From Saccharopolyspora sp. SCSIO 74807 (lineage in GTDB: Bacteria > Actinomycetota > Actinomycetes > Mycobacteriales > Pseudonocardiaceae): a stretch of 64,000 nt of DNA. Every line of letters begins with the position of its first letter. Within the stretch, counting starts at the first letter, position 1. Shown here one piece after another: positions 17,001 to 25,661 of this stretch. The DNA is taken from assembly GCF_037023755.1 (NCBI RefSeq), contig NZ_CP146100.1, positions 1 to 64,000 of the forward strand, read 5' to 3'. Made by a program: the position numbers and the translations under genes. Below the pieces are notes generated by a model, which did no database searches, was not told the origin of the DNA, and was given only the letters and a program-made list of their open reading frames with translations.

Positions 17001-18407
17001 ATGTCACTGAACCTCTCCCCCGCAGGCGCGGCCGTGCTCGCGCAGGCCCCCGCGGGCGCCTGGACCGGGCACGACACCCGCCTGCTGGCCGCCGCGCTGG
17101 CAGGCATCGGCGTAGTAGTCGTGCTGATCAGCTGGGTGAAGCTGCACCCGTTCCTGTCGCTGGCGTTGGGCGCGGCGACGCTCGGCGTGGTCGCCGGGAT
17201 GCCCTTCACCGACCTCGTGGACACCTTCACCGGCGGGCTCGGCGACACCGTCGGCGACGTCGGACTGCTGGTGGCACTGGGCGCGATGCTCGGCAAGCTG
17301 CTCACCGACACCGGCGGGGCCGAGCAGATCGTGGAAACGGTGCTGGCCCGCACCACCCGGCGCAGCCTGCCGTGGGCGATGGTGTTCATCGCCGCGCTGC
17401 TGGGCCTGCCGATGTTCTTCGAGGTCGGCGTGGTGCTGCTGGTGCCGGTCGTGGTGATGGTCGCGGCCCGCTCCGAGCAGCCGATGCTGCGCATCGGCAT
17501 CCCAGCGCTGGCCGGGCTGTCCATCCTGCACGGCCTGGTCCCGCCGCACCCCGGCCCGCTGGCCGCGGTGGACGCGCTGGGCGTGGACATGGGCGTGACG
17601 CTGGCGCTGGGCGTCCTGGTGGCCATCCCGACCGCGATCGTCGGCGGACCGCTGTTCGGCTCGTTCATCGCAAAGCGGGTGGAACTGCCGCCGGCGAGCG
17701 CGCTGCTGGGCAAGGCTCCGGAGCGGGAGGAAAGCGGCAGGCGGCCCGGTTTCGCGCTGTCGGTGGCGATGCTGCTGCTGCCGGTCGTGCTGATGCTGTG
17801 CAAATCGGTCGCCGACCTGTGGCTGACCGAGGGCACCGCGCTGTACTCGGTGCTGGACACCGTCGGCACCCCGGTCGTGGCGCTGATGCTGACCGTGCTG
17901 ATCGCGATGTGCACGCTCGGGCCGCGCGCCGGGCTCGGCCGCACCGAGCTGTCCGGCATCGCGGGCGGCGCGCTGCCTTCGATCGCCGGGATCATCCTCA
18001 TCGTCGGGGCAGGCGGCGGGTTCAAGGAGACCCTGGTCGAGTCCGGCGTGAACAAGATGATCACGGACGTGGCCGCGGGCGCGCACTTCTCGCCGCTGCT
18101 GCTGGCCTGGCTGATCGCGGTCGGCATCCGGGTCGCGACCGGTTCGGCCACCGTGGCCACGATCTCCGCGGCGGGCATGGTCGCTCCGCTGATCGCCGGG
18201 ATGGACCCGGTGCATGGGGCGCTGGTGGCGCTGGCCGTCGGCTCCGGCTCGCTGTTCTTCTCGCACCTCAACGACGCCGGGTTCTGGCTGGTCAAGGAGT
18301 ACTTCGGGATGAGCGTCGGACAGACGCTCAAGACCTGGTCGGCGCTGGAGACGATCCTGTCGGTCGTTTCGTTCGCGGTGATCTGGCTGCTGCACCTGGT
18401 GCTCTGA
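17001..18407 (+). CDS. gntP: gluconate:H+ symporter (GntP family)
   Basis: 468 residues with 12-14 hydrophobic segments. Family signatures include LLGLPMFFEVGVVLLVPVV, the SILHGLVPPHPGPLAAV loop, and ATGSATVATISAAGM near the C-terminus. It imports gluconate or related aldonates with protons. The ATG at 17001 is favoured by AGGAG at 16987-16991, 9 nt upstream; the frame is open further upstream. No gluconate kinase is adjacent, though a 2-keto-3-deoxygluconate kinase lies about 4 kb away. Confidence 0.93.
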   Translation: MSLNLSPAGAAVLAQAPAGAWTGHDTRLLAAALAGIGVVVVLISWVKLHPFLSLALGAATLGVVAGMPFTDLVDTFTGGLGDTVGDVGLLVALGAMLGKLLTDTGGAEQIVETVLARTTRRSLPWAMVFIAALLGLPMFFEVGVVLLVPVVVMVAARSEQPMLRIGIPALAGLSILHGLVPPHPGPLAAVDALGVDMGVTLALGVLVAIPTAIVGGPLFGSFIAKRVELPPASALLGKAPEREESGRRPGFALSVAMLLLPVVLMLCKSVADLWLTEGTALYSVLDTVGTPVVALMLTVLIAMCTLGPRAGLGRTELSGIAGGALPSIAGIILIVGAGGGFKETLVESGVNKMITDVAAGAHFSPLLLAWLIAVGIRVATGSATVATISAAGMVAPLIAGMDPVHGALVALAVGSGSLFFSHLNDAGFWLVKEYFGMSVGQTLKTWSALETILSVVSFAVIWLLHLVL

Positions 18408-18500
18408 AAATGTCTCGGATTCGGTTTGCGGAGCGGGTCGGGTAGCTGAACCTCAGACGCCTTCTGGCTCCGGGATCTCTTCCTGAAGTAGCTCCCACCC

Positions 18501-18524
18501 CGCAAGCGGCTGGCGCCGCTTGTG
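18501..18524. promoter_or_regulatory. GC-rich hairpin between gntP and helD
   Basis: CAAGCGGC (18503-18510) and GCCGCTTG (18515-18522) are exact complements around a 4-nt loop, and the stem extends by a G-U and a C-G pair. It is 94 nt past the gntP stop with no T-run, so it could be a terminator of gntP or a site controlling helD. Confidence 0.5.
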
Positions 18525-18691
18525 CAGCGGACTCGAGCGGACCGGGGCGGCCACCTGCGGCCGGTATGATGGATGGTCGGACTCGTGCGGGGCGCCGCGG
18601 TGGACGCCCCGGCATCCGACATCTCCGGCACCGGAAATGCCCGGCGCCCGGGGGTCCGGCACATCACGGCTGAGCACAAGGTGGAGCCAAG

Positions 18692-20983
18692 TTGTCCAAC
18701 GCCCGAGCCGATCGGGAACCCGAAGCCCGCACCGACGATCTGGCCGCCGAGCAGGCGTACGTCTCGACGCTCTACGACAAGCTCGACGAACTCCGGCGGG
18801 ACGCCACGAAACGGCTGACCGAGACGCTGCGCCAGACCGGCGGCACGCCGCAGGCCCGCACCGAGCGGGACATCTCCACCACGATGTACACCGAGAAGCT
18901 GACCCAGCTCAGCGCCGTGGAACACGGCCTGTGCTTCGGGCGGCTGGACCTCGACAGCGGGGAGACCTTCCACATCGGCAGGCTCGGCCTGTTCGACGAG
19001 CAGCGCGAGTACGAACCGCTGCTGATCGACTGGCGCGCCCCGGCGGCCCGCCCGTTCTACCTGGCCACCGCGGCCGCGCGGGAGGACGTGTGGCGGCGGC
19101 GGCACCTGCGCAGCCGGTGGCGCACCGTGGTCGACCTGGAGGACGAGATCCTCGACCTGGACGCCGCCGAGCAGGGCAGCGACCTCGGGCTGGCCGGTGA
19201 GGCCACGCTGCTGGCCGCGCTGGACGCGCGCCGCACCGGGCAGATGGGCGACATCGTCGCCACCATCCAGGCCGAGCAGGACCGGATCATCCGCGCGCCG
19301 ATGAACGGGGCGCTGGTGGTGCAGGGCGGACCCGGCACCGGCAAGACGGCGGTGGCGCTGCACCGCGCGGCGTTCCTGCTCTACACCTACCGCGAGCAGC
19401 TGACCAAGCGCGGTGTGCTGGTGGTGGGGCCGAACTCCACGTTCCTGCGCTACATCGGGCAGGTGCTGCCGTCGCTGGGCGAGACCGGGGTGCTGCTGTC
19501 CACGCCGGGCGAGCTGTTCCCCGGCATTCCGGCGACCGGCTCGGACAGCGCCGAGGCCGCCGAGATCAAGGGCCGGGCGGCGATGGTGCAGGTGCTCACC
19601 GCCGCCGTGCGGGACCGCCAGCAGGCGCCGAAGGACTACGTCGAGGTGATCTTCGACCGGGAGCCGTTGCGGATCGACCGGCGCAGCGTCGCCCAGGCCC
19701 GCACCAAGGCCCGGCGCTCCCGCAAGCCGCACAACCACGCGCGCAAGATCTTCCGCACCGAGCTGATCTCGGCGCTGACCACGCAGGTCGCCGATCGGCT
19801 GGGGCGCGACCTGCTGGAGCGCCGGGACCTCGACGACATCGGCGCGGAGCTGCGCGCGGACACCGAGGTCGGCAAGGTCCTCGACGACCTGTGGCCGCAG
19901 CTCGGCCCGCAGGAGGTGCTGGACGAGCTGTTCAGCGACCGCAAGCGGCTGAACACCGCGGCCCGCAAGCACCTGCCCGAACCGGAGCGCGAGCTGCTGC
20001 TGCGGGAGCCGGGCGCACCGTGGACAGCGGCGGACGTGTCGCTGCTGGACGAGCTCGCGGAGCTGCTCGGCGAGGACGACACCAAGGCGCGCGAGGAGCA
20101 GGAGCGCCAGCAGCGCGAGGAACTGGCCTACGCCCAGGGCGTGCTGCACATCATGGAGCAGGACGAGGAGATCGCCGACGAGGAGCGGCTGCGCGTCTCC
20201 GACGTGCTGGACGCGGAGCTGCTGGCCGAGCGCCAGCAGACGCGCAGCGACCTCACCGCGGCCCAGCGCGCGGCCGAGGACCGCACGTGGACGTTCGGGC
20301 ACGTCATCGTCGACGAGGCGCAGGAGCTCTCGGCGATGACCTGGCGGGTGCTGATGCGCCGCTGCCCGAGCCGGTCGATGACGCTGGTCGGCGACATCGC
20401 GCAGACCGGGGCGCTGGGTGGTGCGGCATCGTGGCACGAGGTGCTCTCGCCGTACGTGGGCGAGCGCTGGCGGCTCGCGGAGTTGACGGTGAACTACCGG
20501 ACTCCGGCCGAGATCATGGGCGTGGCCGCCGAACTGTTGTCCACAATGGACGTCGAGCTGGCGGCACCGACCTCGGTGCGCACCAGCGGGCACGAGCCGT
20601 GGGCGGAGCAGGTGCCGCAAGCCGAGCTGGCGACCGCGCTTCCCGAGCTGGTCGATTCGGAACTGTCCCGGATCGACGGCACGCTCGCGGTGCTGGTCCC
20701 GCCGCAGCACCTGGAGCAGGTGGGCGCGGGAGTGGCCGAGCGGGTGCCGGACGCCGTCGTCGGCACGCAGCCCGAAGGCGTGGAGTCGCGCGTGGTGGTG
20801 CTTACCGTGCAGCAGTCCAAGGGACTGGAGTTCGACTCGGTGCTGCTGGTCGACCCGGAAGGCGTGTTGGCGGAGTCCGCCCGCGGCACCAGCGATCTCT
20901 ACGTGGGCCTCACCCGCGCCACGCAGCGGCTCGGGGTCGTGCACACCGGCGAGCTGCCCGACGTCCTGTCCGGTTTGGACTGA
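18692..20983 (+). CDS. helD: HelD-type RNA polymerase-associated ATPase/helicase
   Basis: 763 residues of the UvrD/Rep superfamily-1 fold, with the long charged N-terminal arm of HelD. Walker A is QGGPGTGKTAVAL (about residues 211-223), Walker B is HVIVDEAQEL, and later motifs include ADRTWTFGH-like sequence and QQSKGLEFDSVLLVD. HelD proteins pull stalled RNA polymerase off DNA; some actinomycete forms (HelR) also displace rifamycins. Start is TTG at 18692 with GGTGGAG upstream. Its stop codon abuts the stop codon of the convergent hexuloisomerase gene. Confidence 0.9.
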   Translation: MSNARADREPEARTDDLAAEQAYVSTLYDKLDELRRDATKRLTETLRQTGGTPQARTERDISTTMYTEKLTQLSAVEHGLCFGRLDLDSGETFHIGRLGLFDEQREYEPLLIDWRAPAARPFYLATAAAREDVWRRRHLRSRWRTVVDLEDEILDLDAAEQGSDLGLAGEATLLAALDARRTGQMGDIVATIQAEQDRIIRAPMNGALVVQGGPGTGKTAVALHRAAFLLYTYREQLTKRGVLVVGPNSTFLRYIGQVLPSLGETGVLLSTPGELFPGIPATGSDSAEAAEIKGRAAMVQVLTAAVRDRQQAPKDYVEVIFDREPLRIDRRSVAQARTKARRSRKPHNHARKIFRTELISALTTQVADRLGRDLLERRDLDDIGAELRADTEVGKVLDDLWPQLGPQEVLDELFSDRKRLNTAARKHLPEPERELLLREPGAPWTAADVSLLDELAELLGEDDTKAREEQERQQREELAYAQGVLHIMEQDEEIADEERLRVSDVLDAELLAERQQTRSDLTAAQRAAEDRTWTFGHVIVDEAQELSAMTWRVLMRRCPSRSMTLVGDIAQTGALGGAASWHEVLSPYVGERWRLAELTVNYRTPAEIMGVAAELLSTMDVELAAPTSVRTSGHEPWAEQVPQAELATALPELVDSELSRIDGTLAVLVPPQHLEQVGAGVAERVPDAVVGTQPEGVESRVVVLTVQQSKGLEFDSVLLVDPEGVLAESARGTSDLYVGLTRATQRLGVVHTGELPDVLSGLD

Positions 20984-21535
20984 TCACTCGGTCTTGACGT
21001 GCGCGGCTTTTGCCGCGTCGTTGCCGATTTCTCGCAGCTGGGCCAATCGCAGGCACACCGCGTCGAAGACGAGGTGCACGCACTGGTCGAACAGGCTGGA
21101 CAGCGGTTGCACGGATGCGGCTTCGCCTTCGCGGCGGTGCTTCGTGGCGGCGGGCACGTGCAGCACGTCGTCGGCGGTCGTGCCGAGTTCGGCGGCGGGA
21201 TCGGTGGTCACCGCGAGCACTTTCCCGCTTGCGCGGCGGCATTCCTGCGCGGCGCGCACGGTTCCTGCGGTGCTGCCGGAACCGGAGACGGCGATCAGCG
21301 TGTCGCCCTCGGCCATCGCAGGTGCCGTGGTCTCGCCGACGACGTGCACCTGGAGTCCCAAGTGGACCAGGCGCATTGCGAAGGCATCGGCCATGAAACC
21401 GGATCGGCCCGCGCCCGCGACGAACACGCGGCCCGCTGCGTCGAGCGCGGCGGCGGTGCGTTCGACGTCGTCGCGGTCGACTCGGTCGAGCACTCCGCCG
21501 ATTTCGGTGCTGATCACGTTCAGCAGGTCGTTCAC
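20984..21535 (-). CDS. hxlB: 6-phospho-3-hexuloisomerase
   Basis: 183-residue SIS-domain protein. Family features are AGAGRSGFMADAFAMRL near residue 40, the phosphate loop VSGSGSTAGT, and the C-terminal SVQPLSSLFDQCVHLVFDAV. It interconverts hexulose-6-phosphate and fructose-6-phosphate. The GTG start overlaps the stop of the synthase gene by 4 nt (GTGA), so the pair is translationally coupled, as in ribulose-monophosphate pathway operons. Confidence 0.9.
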   Translation of the reverse strand: MNDLLNVISTEIGGVLDRVDRDDVERTAAALDAAGRVFVAGAGRSGFMADAFAMRLVHLGLQVHVVGETTAPAMAEGDTLIAVSGSGSTAGTVRAAQECRRASGKVLAVTTDPAAELGTTADDVLHVPAATKHRREGEAASVQPLSSLFDQCVHLVFDAVCLRLAQLREIGNDAAKAAHVKTE

Positions 21536-22164
21536 CCGGACTCTCCTCTCACCACTGTGGACATATCGGCGGCCGCACCGGCCGGATCGGCGGCCGCGGT
21601 GATCGCCGAGCCGACGATCACGCGCAGGCCGGGGTTGCTCCCGCGCAGCCGGGTCACGTCGTCCCTGGTCAAGCCACCCGCCAGGGCGATCCGGCGACCG
21701 CGGGTCCACTCCCCCAGCGCGTCGGCGGCCGCGTGCCCGACCTGTTGGGCATCTTTGCCGATGTGCGGGGCGAACACGACTTCGGCGGGCAGGTCGCGCA
21801 GCAGCTCGTCCCGGCGCCGCCCGGAAACCGCGAGCAGGTCGAGCACGGCCTCGGCCCCGGCGTCCCGCGCCAGCTCGACGCAGCGGTGCACGGTGGCGTC
21901 GGTGGTCGCGGCCAGCACTGTCGCCGCTCGAGCGCCGTGGTCGAACGCCATCCCGAACTCGGTCGCCGCGTCGTCGGCGGTTTTCAAGTCCGCCAGCACC
22001 GGTGTTCCCGCGGCCGCACCGACCACTTCGGACACGCTGCGCATCCCGTAGCGCTTGATCAGCGAGGTGCCGACCTCGATCCAATCGGCGTGCGCGCGGA
22101 CCTGGTCGGCCAGCCGGACGGCGCGTTCCAGGTCGATGCGGTCCAGCGCCACTTGTAGCTGCAA
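21532..22164 (-). CDS. hxlA: 3-hexulose-6-phosphate synthase (HPS/KGPDC family)
   Basis: 210-residue OMP-decarboxylase-like TIM barrel. Landmarks are QVALDRIDLERA, DWIEVGTSLIKRYG and the metal/catalytic DLKTADD, ending with AGGLTRDDV. With the adjacent isomerase this forms the formaldehyde-fixing ribulose monophosphate pair. The same family includes 3-keto-L-gulonate-6-phosphate decarboxylase, but the coupled isomerase favours HPS. The TTG start at 22164 is chosen because AAGGAG lies 9 nt upstream; the open frame further upstream has no such site. Confidence 0.88.
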   Translation of the reverse strand: MQLQVALDRIDLERAVRLADQVRAHADWIEVGTSLIKRYGMRSVSEVVGAAAGTPVLADLKTADDAATEFGMAFDHGARAATVLAATTDATVHRCVELARDAGAEAVLDLLAVSGRRRDELLRDLPAEVVFAPHIGKDAQQVGHAAADALGEWTRGRRIALAGGLTRDDVTRLRGSNPGLRVIVGSAITAAADPAGAAADMSTVVRGESG

Positions 22165-22357
22165 GTGCTCGTTCTCCTTGTGCTGCGCGGGTTTCAGGCG
22201 TGCGCGCGGAGCGCGTCTTCGAGGTGCGTTCACGGTGATTTTCGGTCTTTGTCTTGTCAGCGGCGCAGCCGCTGAGCAGCGACCACGCAAGCAACCGGCA
22301 CCGCCGCGGGTTCTCAGCGGCTTCCTCGCGAGGACAGCGATTTCGCCGCGTAGGGTG

Positions 22358-23350
22358 CTACGTCAGAAATCGATCCCGCAGCGAGGAAGTCGCTGAGGTT
22401 CCGCCACCGGCACCGCTACGCAACTCACCCTGAAGGGATTCCTCAAGAGTCTTCCTAGTGGGCAGACCGTCCATGTCGCCTTCGCTCGTGGTGGCCAGCG
22501 CACCTACCGCGCAGGCTCGGCGCAGTGCAGCCTCGTCGTTTTCCCCGTCGAGGCGGGCACTGATGAAACCGGCGGCGAAGCCGTCACCGGCGCCGACGGT
22601 GTCGACCACCTCGACCGGGAAAGCCGTTGCGTGGCAGGTGGTTTCACCGGTGTGCAACGAAGCGCCGTCCGCGCCGAGCTTGACGACCACTGTGGACGCG
22701 CCGAGATCCAGGCAACGCGCGGCGACACCTTCCGGAGTGGCATCACCGAACAGCGCCTTCCCCTCGGCGAGGCCGGGCAGCACCCAGTCGGCCAGCGCGG
22801 CGAGTTCGGTCAGCACCGCCCGCATCTCCGCCCGGTCCGGCCACAACGCGGTCCGCAGGTTCGGGTCGAACGAGACGGTCGCCCCGCAACGGCGCGCGGC
22901 GGCCACCGCCTCGAAGGTGAACCGGCGGGTTTCTTCCGACAGCGCCGGGAAAATCCCGGTGACGTGCAGATGCCGGGCGGCACCGACCACCGCCTCCGCC
23001 GCGGCGGACCAACGGTGCCGGGAAGCCGCCGAACCGCGGCGGAAGTACACGACCTCCGGATCACCGGCGCGGACCCGGCTCTTGAGCTGGAAACCGGTCG
23101 GCGCGGACGGGTCGGTGGTCAACCCGCCGATCCCTTCGGCGGCGAAGACCCGCTGCGCGCGGGCTCCGAACGGGTCGTCGCCGACCGCACCCAGGTATCG
23201 CACCCGGTGCCCGAGCCGGGACAGCCCGACCGCGACGTTCATCTCCGCACCGGCCAGCCGCGCCGTGTAGCGGTCCACCTCCGGCAAGCTGCCGACCTCG
23301 GCGGCGACGAACATCGCCATCACCTCGCCGAAGGTCACCACGTCGCTCAT
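22358..23350 (-). CDS. kdgK: PfkB-family sugar kinase, probable 2-keto-3-deoxygluconate kinase
   Basis: 330 residues. N-terminal VVTFGEVMAMF, then GAEMNVAVGLSRLGH, the substrate segment VVYFRRGSAAS, and the ribokinase signature DTVGAGDGFAAGF with the catalytic Asp. The FRRGSAAS element and length fit KDG kinases. It would phosphorylate 2-keto-3-deoxygluconate to KDPG. The ATG lies 3 nt after the stop codon of the MFS permease gene, so the two are one operon. The C-terminal 25 residues (GAGGGTSATSS) look like a non-conserved tail. Confidence 0.87.
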   Translation of the reverse strand: MSDVVTFGEVMAMFVAAEVGSLPEVDRYTARLAGAEMNVAVGLSRLGHRVRYLGAVGDDPFGARAQRVFAAEGIGGLTTDPSAPTGFQLKSRVRAGDPEVVYFRRGSAASRHRWSAAAEAVVGAARHLHVTGIFPALSEETRRFTFEAVAAARRCGATVSFDPNLRTALWPDRAEMRAVLTELAALADWVLPGLAEGKALFGDATPEGVAARCLDLGASTVVVKLGADGASLHTGETTCHATAFPVEVVDTVGAGDGFAAGFISARLDGENDEAALRRACAVGALATTSEGDMDGLPTRKTLEESLQGELRSGAGGGTSATSSLRDRFLT

Positions 23351-23353
23351 CGG

Positions 23354-24628
23354 CTACGCGCTCCCGGTCTCGTAGGAACCGCGCCGCACCAGCGGAATCA
23401 GCAGCGCTGATAAGCCCATTGTGGACGCCATCAGCACGAACGAGGCCGCGGTTGCGCCGGTCGCGTCGTTGAGCCAGCCCACCAGGTAGGTGCCGATGAA
23501 CCCGCCGAACGAGCCGGCGGTGTTCACGCAGCCCACACCCGCACCCGCGAAATTCTTCGGCAACGACTCCGAAACATAGGCGAAGTACGGGCCGTACGGC
23601 GCGTACATGGCGCCTCCGGCCAGGATGAGCAACCCGAAAGCGAGCCAGAAGTTCTGCGGACCGGCCACATAGGACAGGTAGAACGCGACGCCGCCGAAGA
23701 GCAGCCACGGCCACACGAACCGCGGCCTGCTGCCCGCGCGGTCGGAGGCGCGCGAGTTCAGCACCATCAGCAGCGCGGCCACGCCGAACGGGATCGCCGA
23801 GAGCAACCCGCTCATCCCGATCCCCTCGCCGGTGCCCGCCGCGACGATGCTCGGCAGCCAGAACACCAGCCCGTACACGCCGATGCTCCACAGCAGGTAC
23901 TGGATCGACAGCAGCACCACCGGCCGCGACCGGATCGCCTCGGCGAACGTCCCCGCCGCCGTGGTCTGCTGCCGCTCACCGTCCAGCGCGTCGATGACGG
24001 CGCGCTTCTCGGCATCGCCCAGCCACTTCGCCTCGCTCGGGTGGTCCGAGACCAGCGCGCGGAACACGAAGGCCCACAGCACGGCGGGCAGGCCCTCGAT
24101 GACGAACATCTCCCGCCAGCCGGTCAGCTCCACCAGATAACCGGACACCGCGTTGAGCCACATCACCGTGACCGGGTTGCCCAGGATGAGGATCGCGTTG
24201 GCGCTGCCGCGCTCGCCCTTGGTGAACCAGCGCGCCAGGAACACCACCATCGCGGGCAGCACGGCCGCTTCCACCGAGCCGAGCAGGAACCGCACCACCA
24301 GCAGCGCGATCCCGCTGTGCAGCAAGCCTTGCGCGGCGGCGAGCACGCCCCAGGCCAAGGTGCACCAGAAGATCAGGTTCCGGACGCTGCGGCGCTCCGC
24401 GTAGAGCGTGCCGGGGATCTGGAACAGGCAGTACCCGAGGAAGAACGAGGCGCCGATCAGCGAGGACATCGCGCCGGACAGCGCCAGGTCCTCCTTGAGC
24501 CCGCCCGCGACGCCGATCGAGAAGTTCGACCGGTCCAGGTAGGCCAGCGAGTAGGTCACGAACGCCACGGGCAGCAGCCGCAGCCACCGCTGCCGCCCGA
24601 GTTCGGCCGGAGCCGGGGTCGTCGTCAC
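23354..24628 (-). CDS. MFS transporter, anion:cation symporter family (sugar acids)
   Basis: 424 residues with about 12 membrane segments. The N-terminal YLDRSNFSIGVAGG motif and the FFLGYCLFQIPG segment are characteristic of the ACS family that carries galactonate, glucarate, KDG or hydroxyphenylacetate. Coupling to a KDG kinase points to an aldonate or a keto-deoxy sugar acid. It faces the IclR regulator across a 202-bp region packed with repeats. Confidence 0.9.
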   Translation of the reverse strand: MTTTPAPAELGRQRWLRLLPVAFVTYSLAYLDRSNFSIGVAGGLKEDLALSGAMSSLIGASFFLGYCLFQIPGTLYAERRSVRNLIFWCTLAWGVLAAAQGLLHSGIALLVVRFLLGSVEAAVLPAMVVFLARWFTKGERGSANAILILGNPVTVMWLNAVSGYLVELTGWREMFVIEGLPAVLWAFVFRALVSDHPSEAKWLGDAEKRAVIDALDGERQQTTAAGTFAEAIRSRPVVLLSIQYLLWSIGVYGLVFWLPSIVAAGTGEGIGMSGLLSAIPFGVAALLMVLNSRASDRAGSRPRFVWPWLLFGGVAFYLSYVAGPQNFWLAFGLLILAGGAMYAPYGPYFAYVSESLPKNFAGAGVGCVNTAGSFGGFIGTYLVGWLNDATGATAASFVLMASTMGLSALLIPLVRRGSYETGSA

Positions 24629-24657
24629 GGCGAACTCCTTTGTGCGCCAACTGTGCT

Positions 24658-24733
24658 GTTTACCGCAGAGGTTTACCGCAGCTATTTGCCGCAGTCGTTT
24701 ACCGCAATGCGGGAAACTTTTCGATATTGCGGA
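24658..24733. promoter_or_regulatory. four 13-bp direct repeats plus palindrome, probable IclR operator
   Basis: Units GTTTACCGCAG, GTTTACCGCAG, ATTTGCCGCAG and GTTTACCGCAA begin at 24658, 24671, 24684 and 24697, an exact 13-bp period. The last unit also forms the left half of an imperfect palindrome, TTTACCGCA-ATGCGGGAAA (24698-24716). A further half-site, ATTGCGGAAAG, follows at about 24726. The arrangement lies between the divergent MFS and IclR genes. Confidence 0.8.
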
Positions 24734-24830
24734 AAGACTAGAGAACGTGGGACAACCGGGTCAACACCGGGCCGATACGATCCGGGCGAGGACGCGCCGG
24801 GGAACGCGCGCGGTGAGTTAGGGGGATGAC

Positions 24831-25661
24831 GTGCCCGCCTCGGCTGAGAACTCCGCTGCGGACGGCCCACGTGACGAGCGGCCACGCGACGACGGCAGAC
24901 GTGGCGACACGGCCGGCAGCGACATGGTGGGCAAAGCCCTGCGGCTGCTGGTGCTGCTCGGCGACGCCCCGAAGGGCATCACGCTGTCCGACCTCGCGCG
25001 GCAGGCCGGTTACCCGGTGAGCACCACGCACCGGCTGCTGAACTCCATCGCCCGCGAGGAGTTCGCCGTGCTCGACGAGGACCGGCGCTGGAGCCTGGGC
25101 CTGCGGATGTTCGAGCTGGGCCAGCGGGTGCTGCACGCGCGGGGTTTCGCCGAGACCGCCACGCCGGTGCTGCGCCGGATCACCGCCGAGACCGGCGAGT
25201 CGGCGCTGATGTCCGTGCTGGACGGGCACGACCAGCTCTACGTGCACTTCGTGGAGGGCACCCAGCAGGTGCAGATCACCGGCGAACCGGGCAGGCGCGG
25301 CCCGCTGCACTGCACCTCGATGGGCAAGTGCCTGATCGCGTTCGCGCCGCAGCAGGTGCGGGAAGCGCTGCTGGCCGAGCTCGAACTGCCCGCTCTGGGC
25401 CCGCGCACCATCACCGACCGCGCCGCGTTCCGCGCCGAGATCGAACAGGTGCGCCGCGACGGCTACGCCACCGCCGAGGAGGAGCACGAGGCGGGCATCA
25501 TCGCCATCGGCGTGCCGGTACTCGGCCCCGGCGGCACGGCGACCGCCGCGCTTTCCACCGCCGCCCCCGCTTTCCGCAGCTCGCTGGAAGCGATGCGCGA
25601 GCACCTGGAACCGCTGCGCCGCGCCGCCCGCGAGCTCGCGATCACGCTGCCGGGGCGGTGA
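24831..25661 (+). CDS. IclR-family transcriptional regulator
   Basis: 276 residues. After a polar N-terminal tail, the winged helix (VGKALRLLVLLGDAPKGITL...YPVSTTHRLLNSI) begins near residue 32. The IclR effector domain follows (GRRGPLHCTSMGKCLIAFAP, then EEEHEAGIIAIGVPVLGPGG). It most likely governs the divergent MFS-kdgK operon and itself through the repeats between them, binding a keto-acid-type ligand (inference). GTG start; its stop overlaps the next gene's GTG by 4 nt. Confidence 0.93.
   Translation: MPASAENSAADGPRDERPRDDGRRGDTAGSDMVGKALRLLVLLGDAPKGITLSDLARQAGYPVSTTHRLLNSIAREEFAVLDEDRRWSLGLRMFELGQRVLHARGFAETATPVLRRITAETGESALMSVLDGHDQLYVHFVEGTQQVQITGEPGRRGPLHCTSMGKCLIAFAPQQVREALLAELELPALGPRTITDRAAFRAEIEQVRRDGYATAEEEHEAGIIAIGVPVLGPGGTATAALSTAAPAFRSSLEAMREHLEPLRRAARELAITLPGR

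Noticed and set aside
18408-18691. Rifamycin-associated element before helD
   Set aside because: The palindrome present (CAAGCGGC/GCCGCTTG) does not match that element as I remember it.
16958-20944. 1328-codon minus-strand open frame opposite gntP and helD
   Set aside because: It is the antisense of two well-recognised genes; composition is low-complexity Arg/Ser/Thr/Pro, produced by GC-rich third positions. No domain is recognisable.
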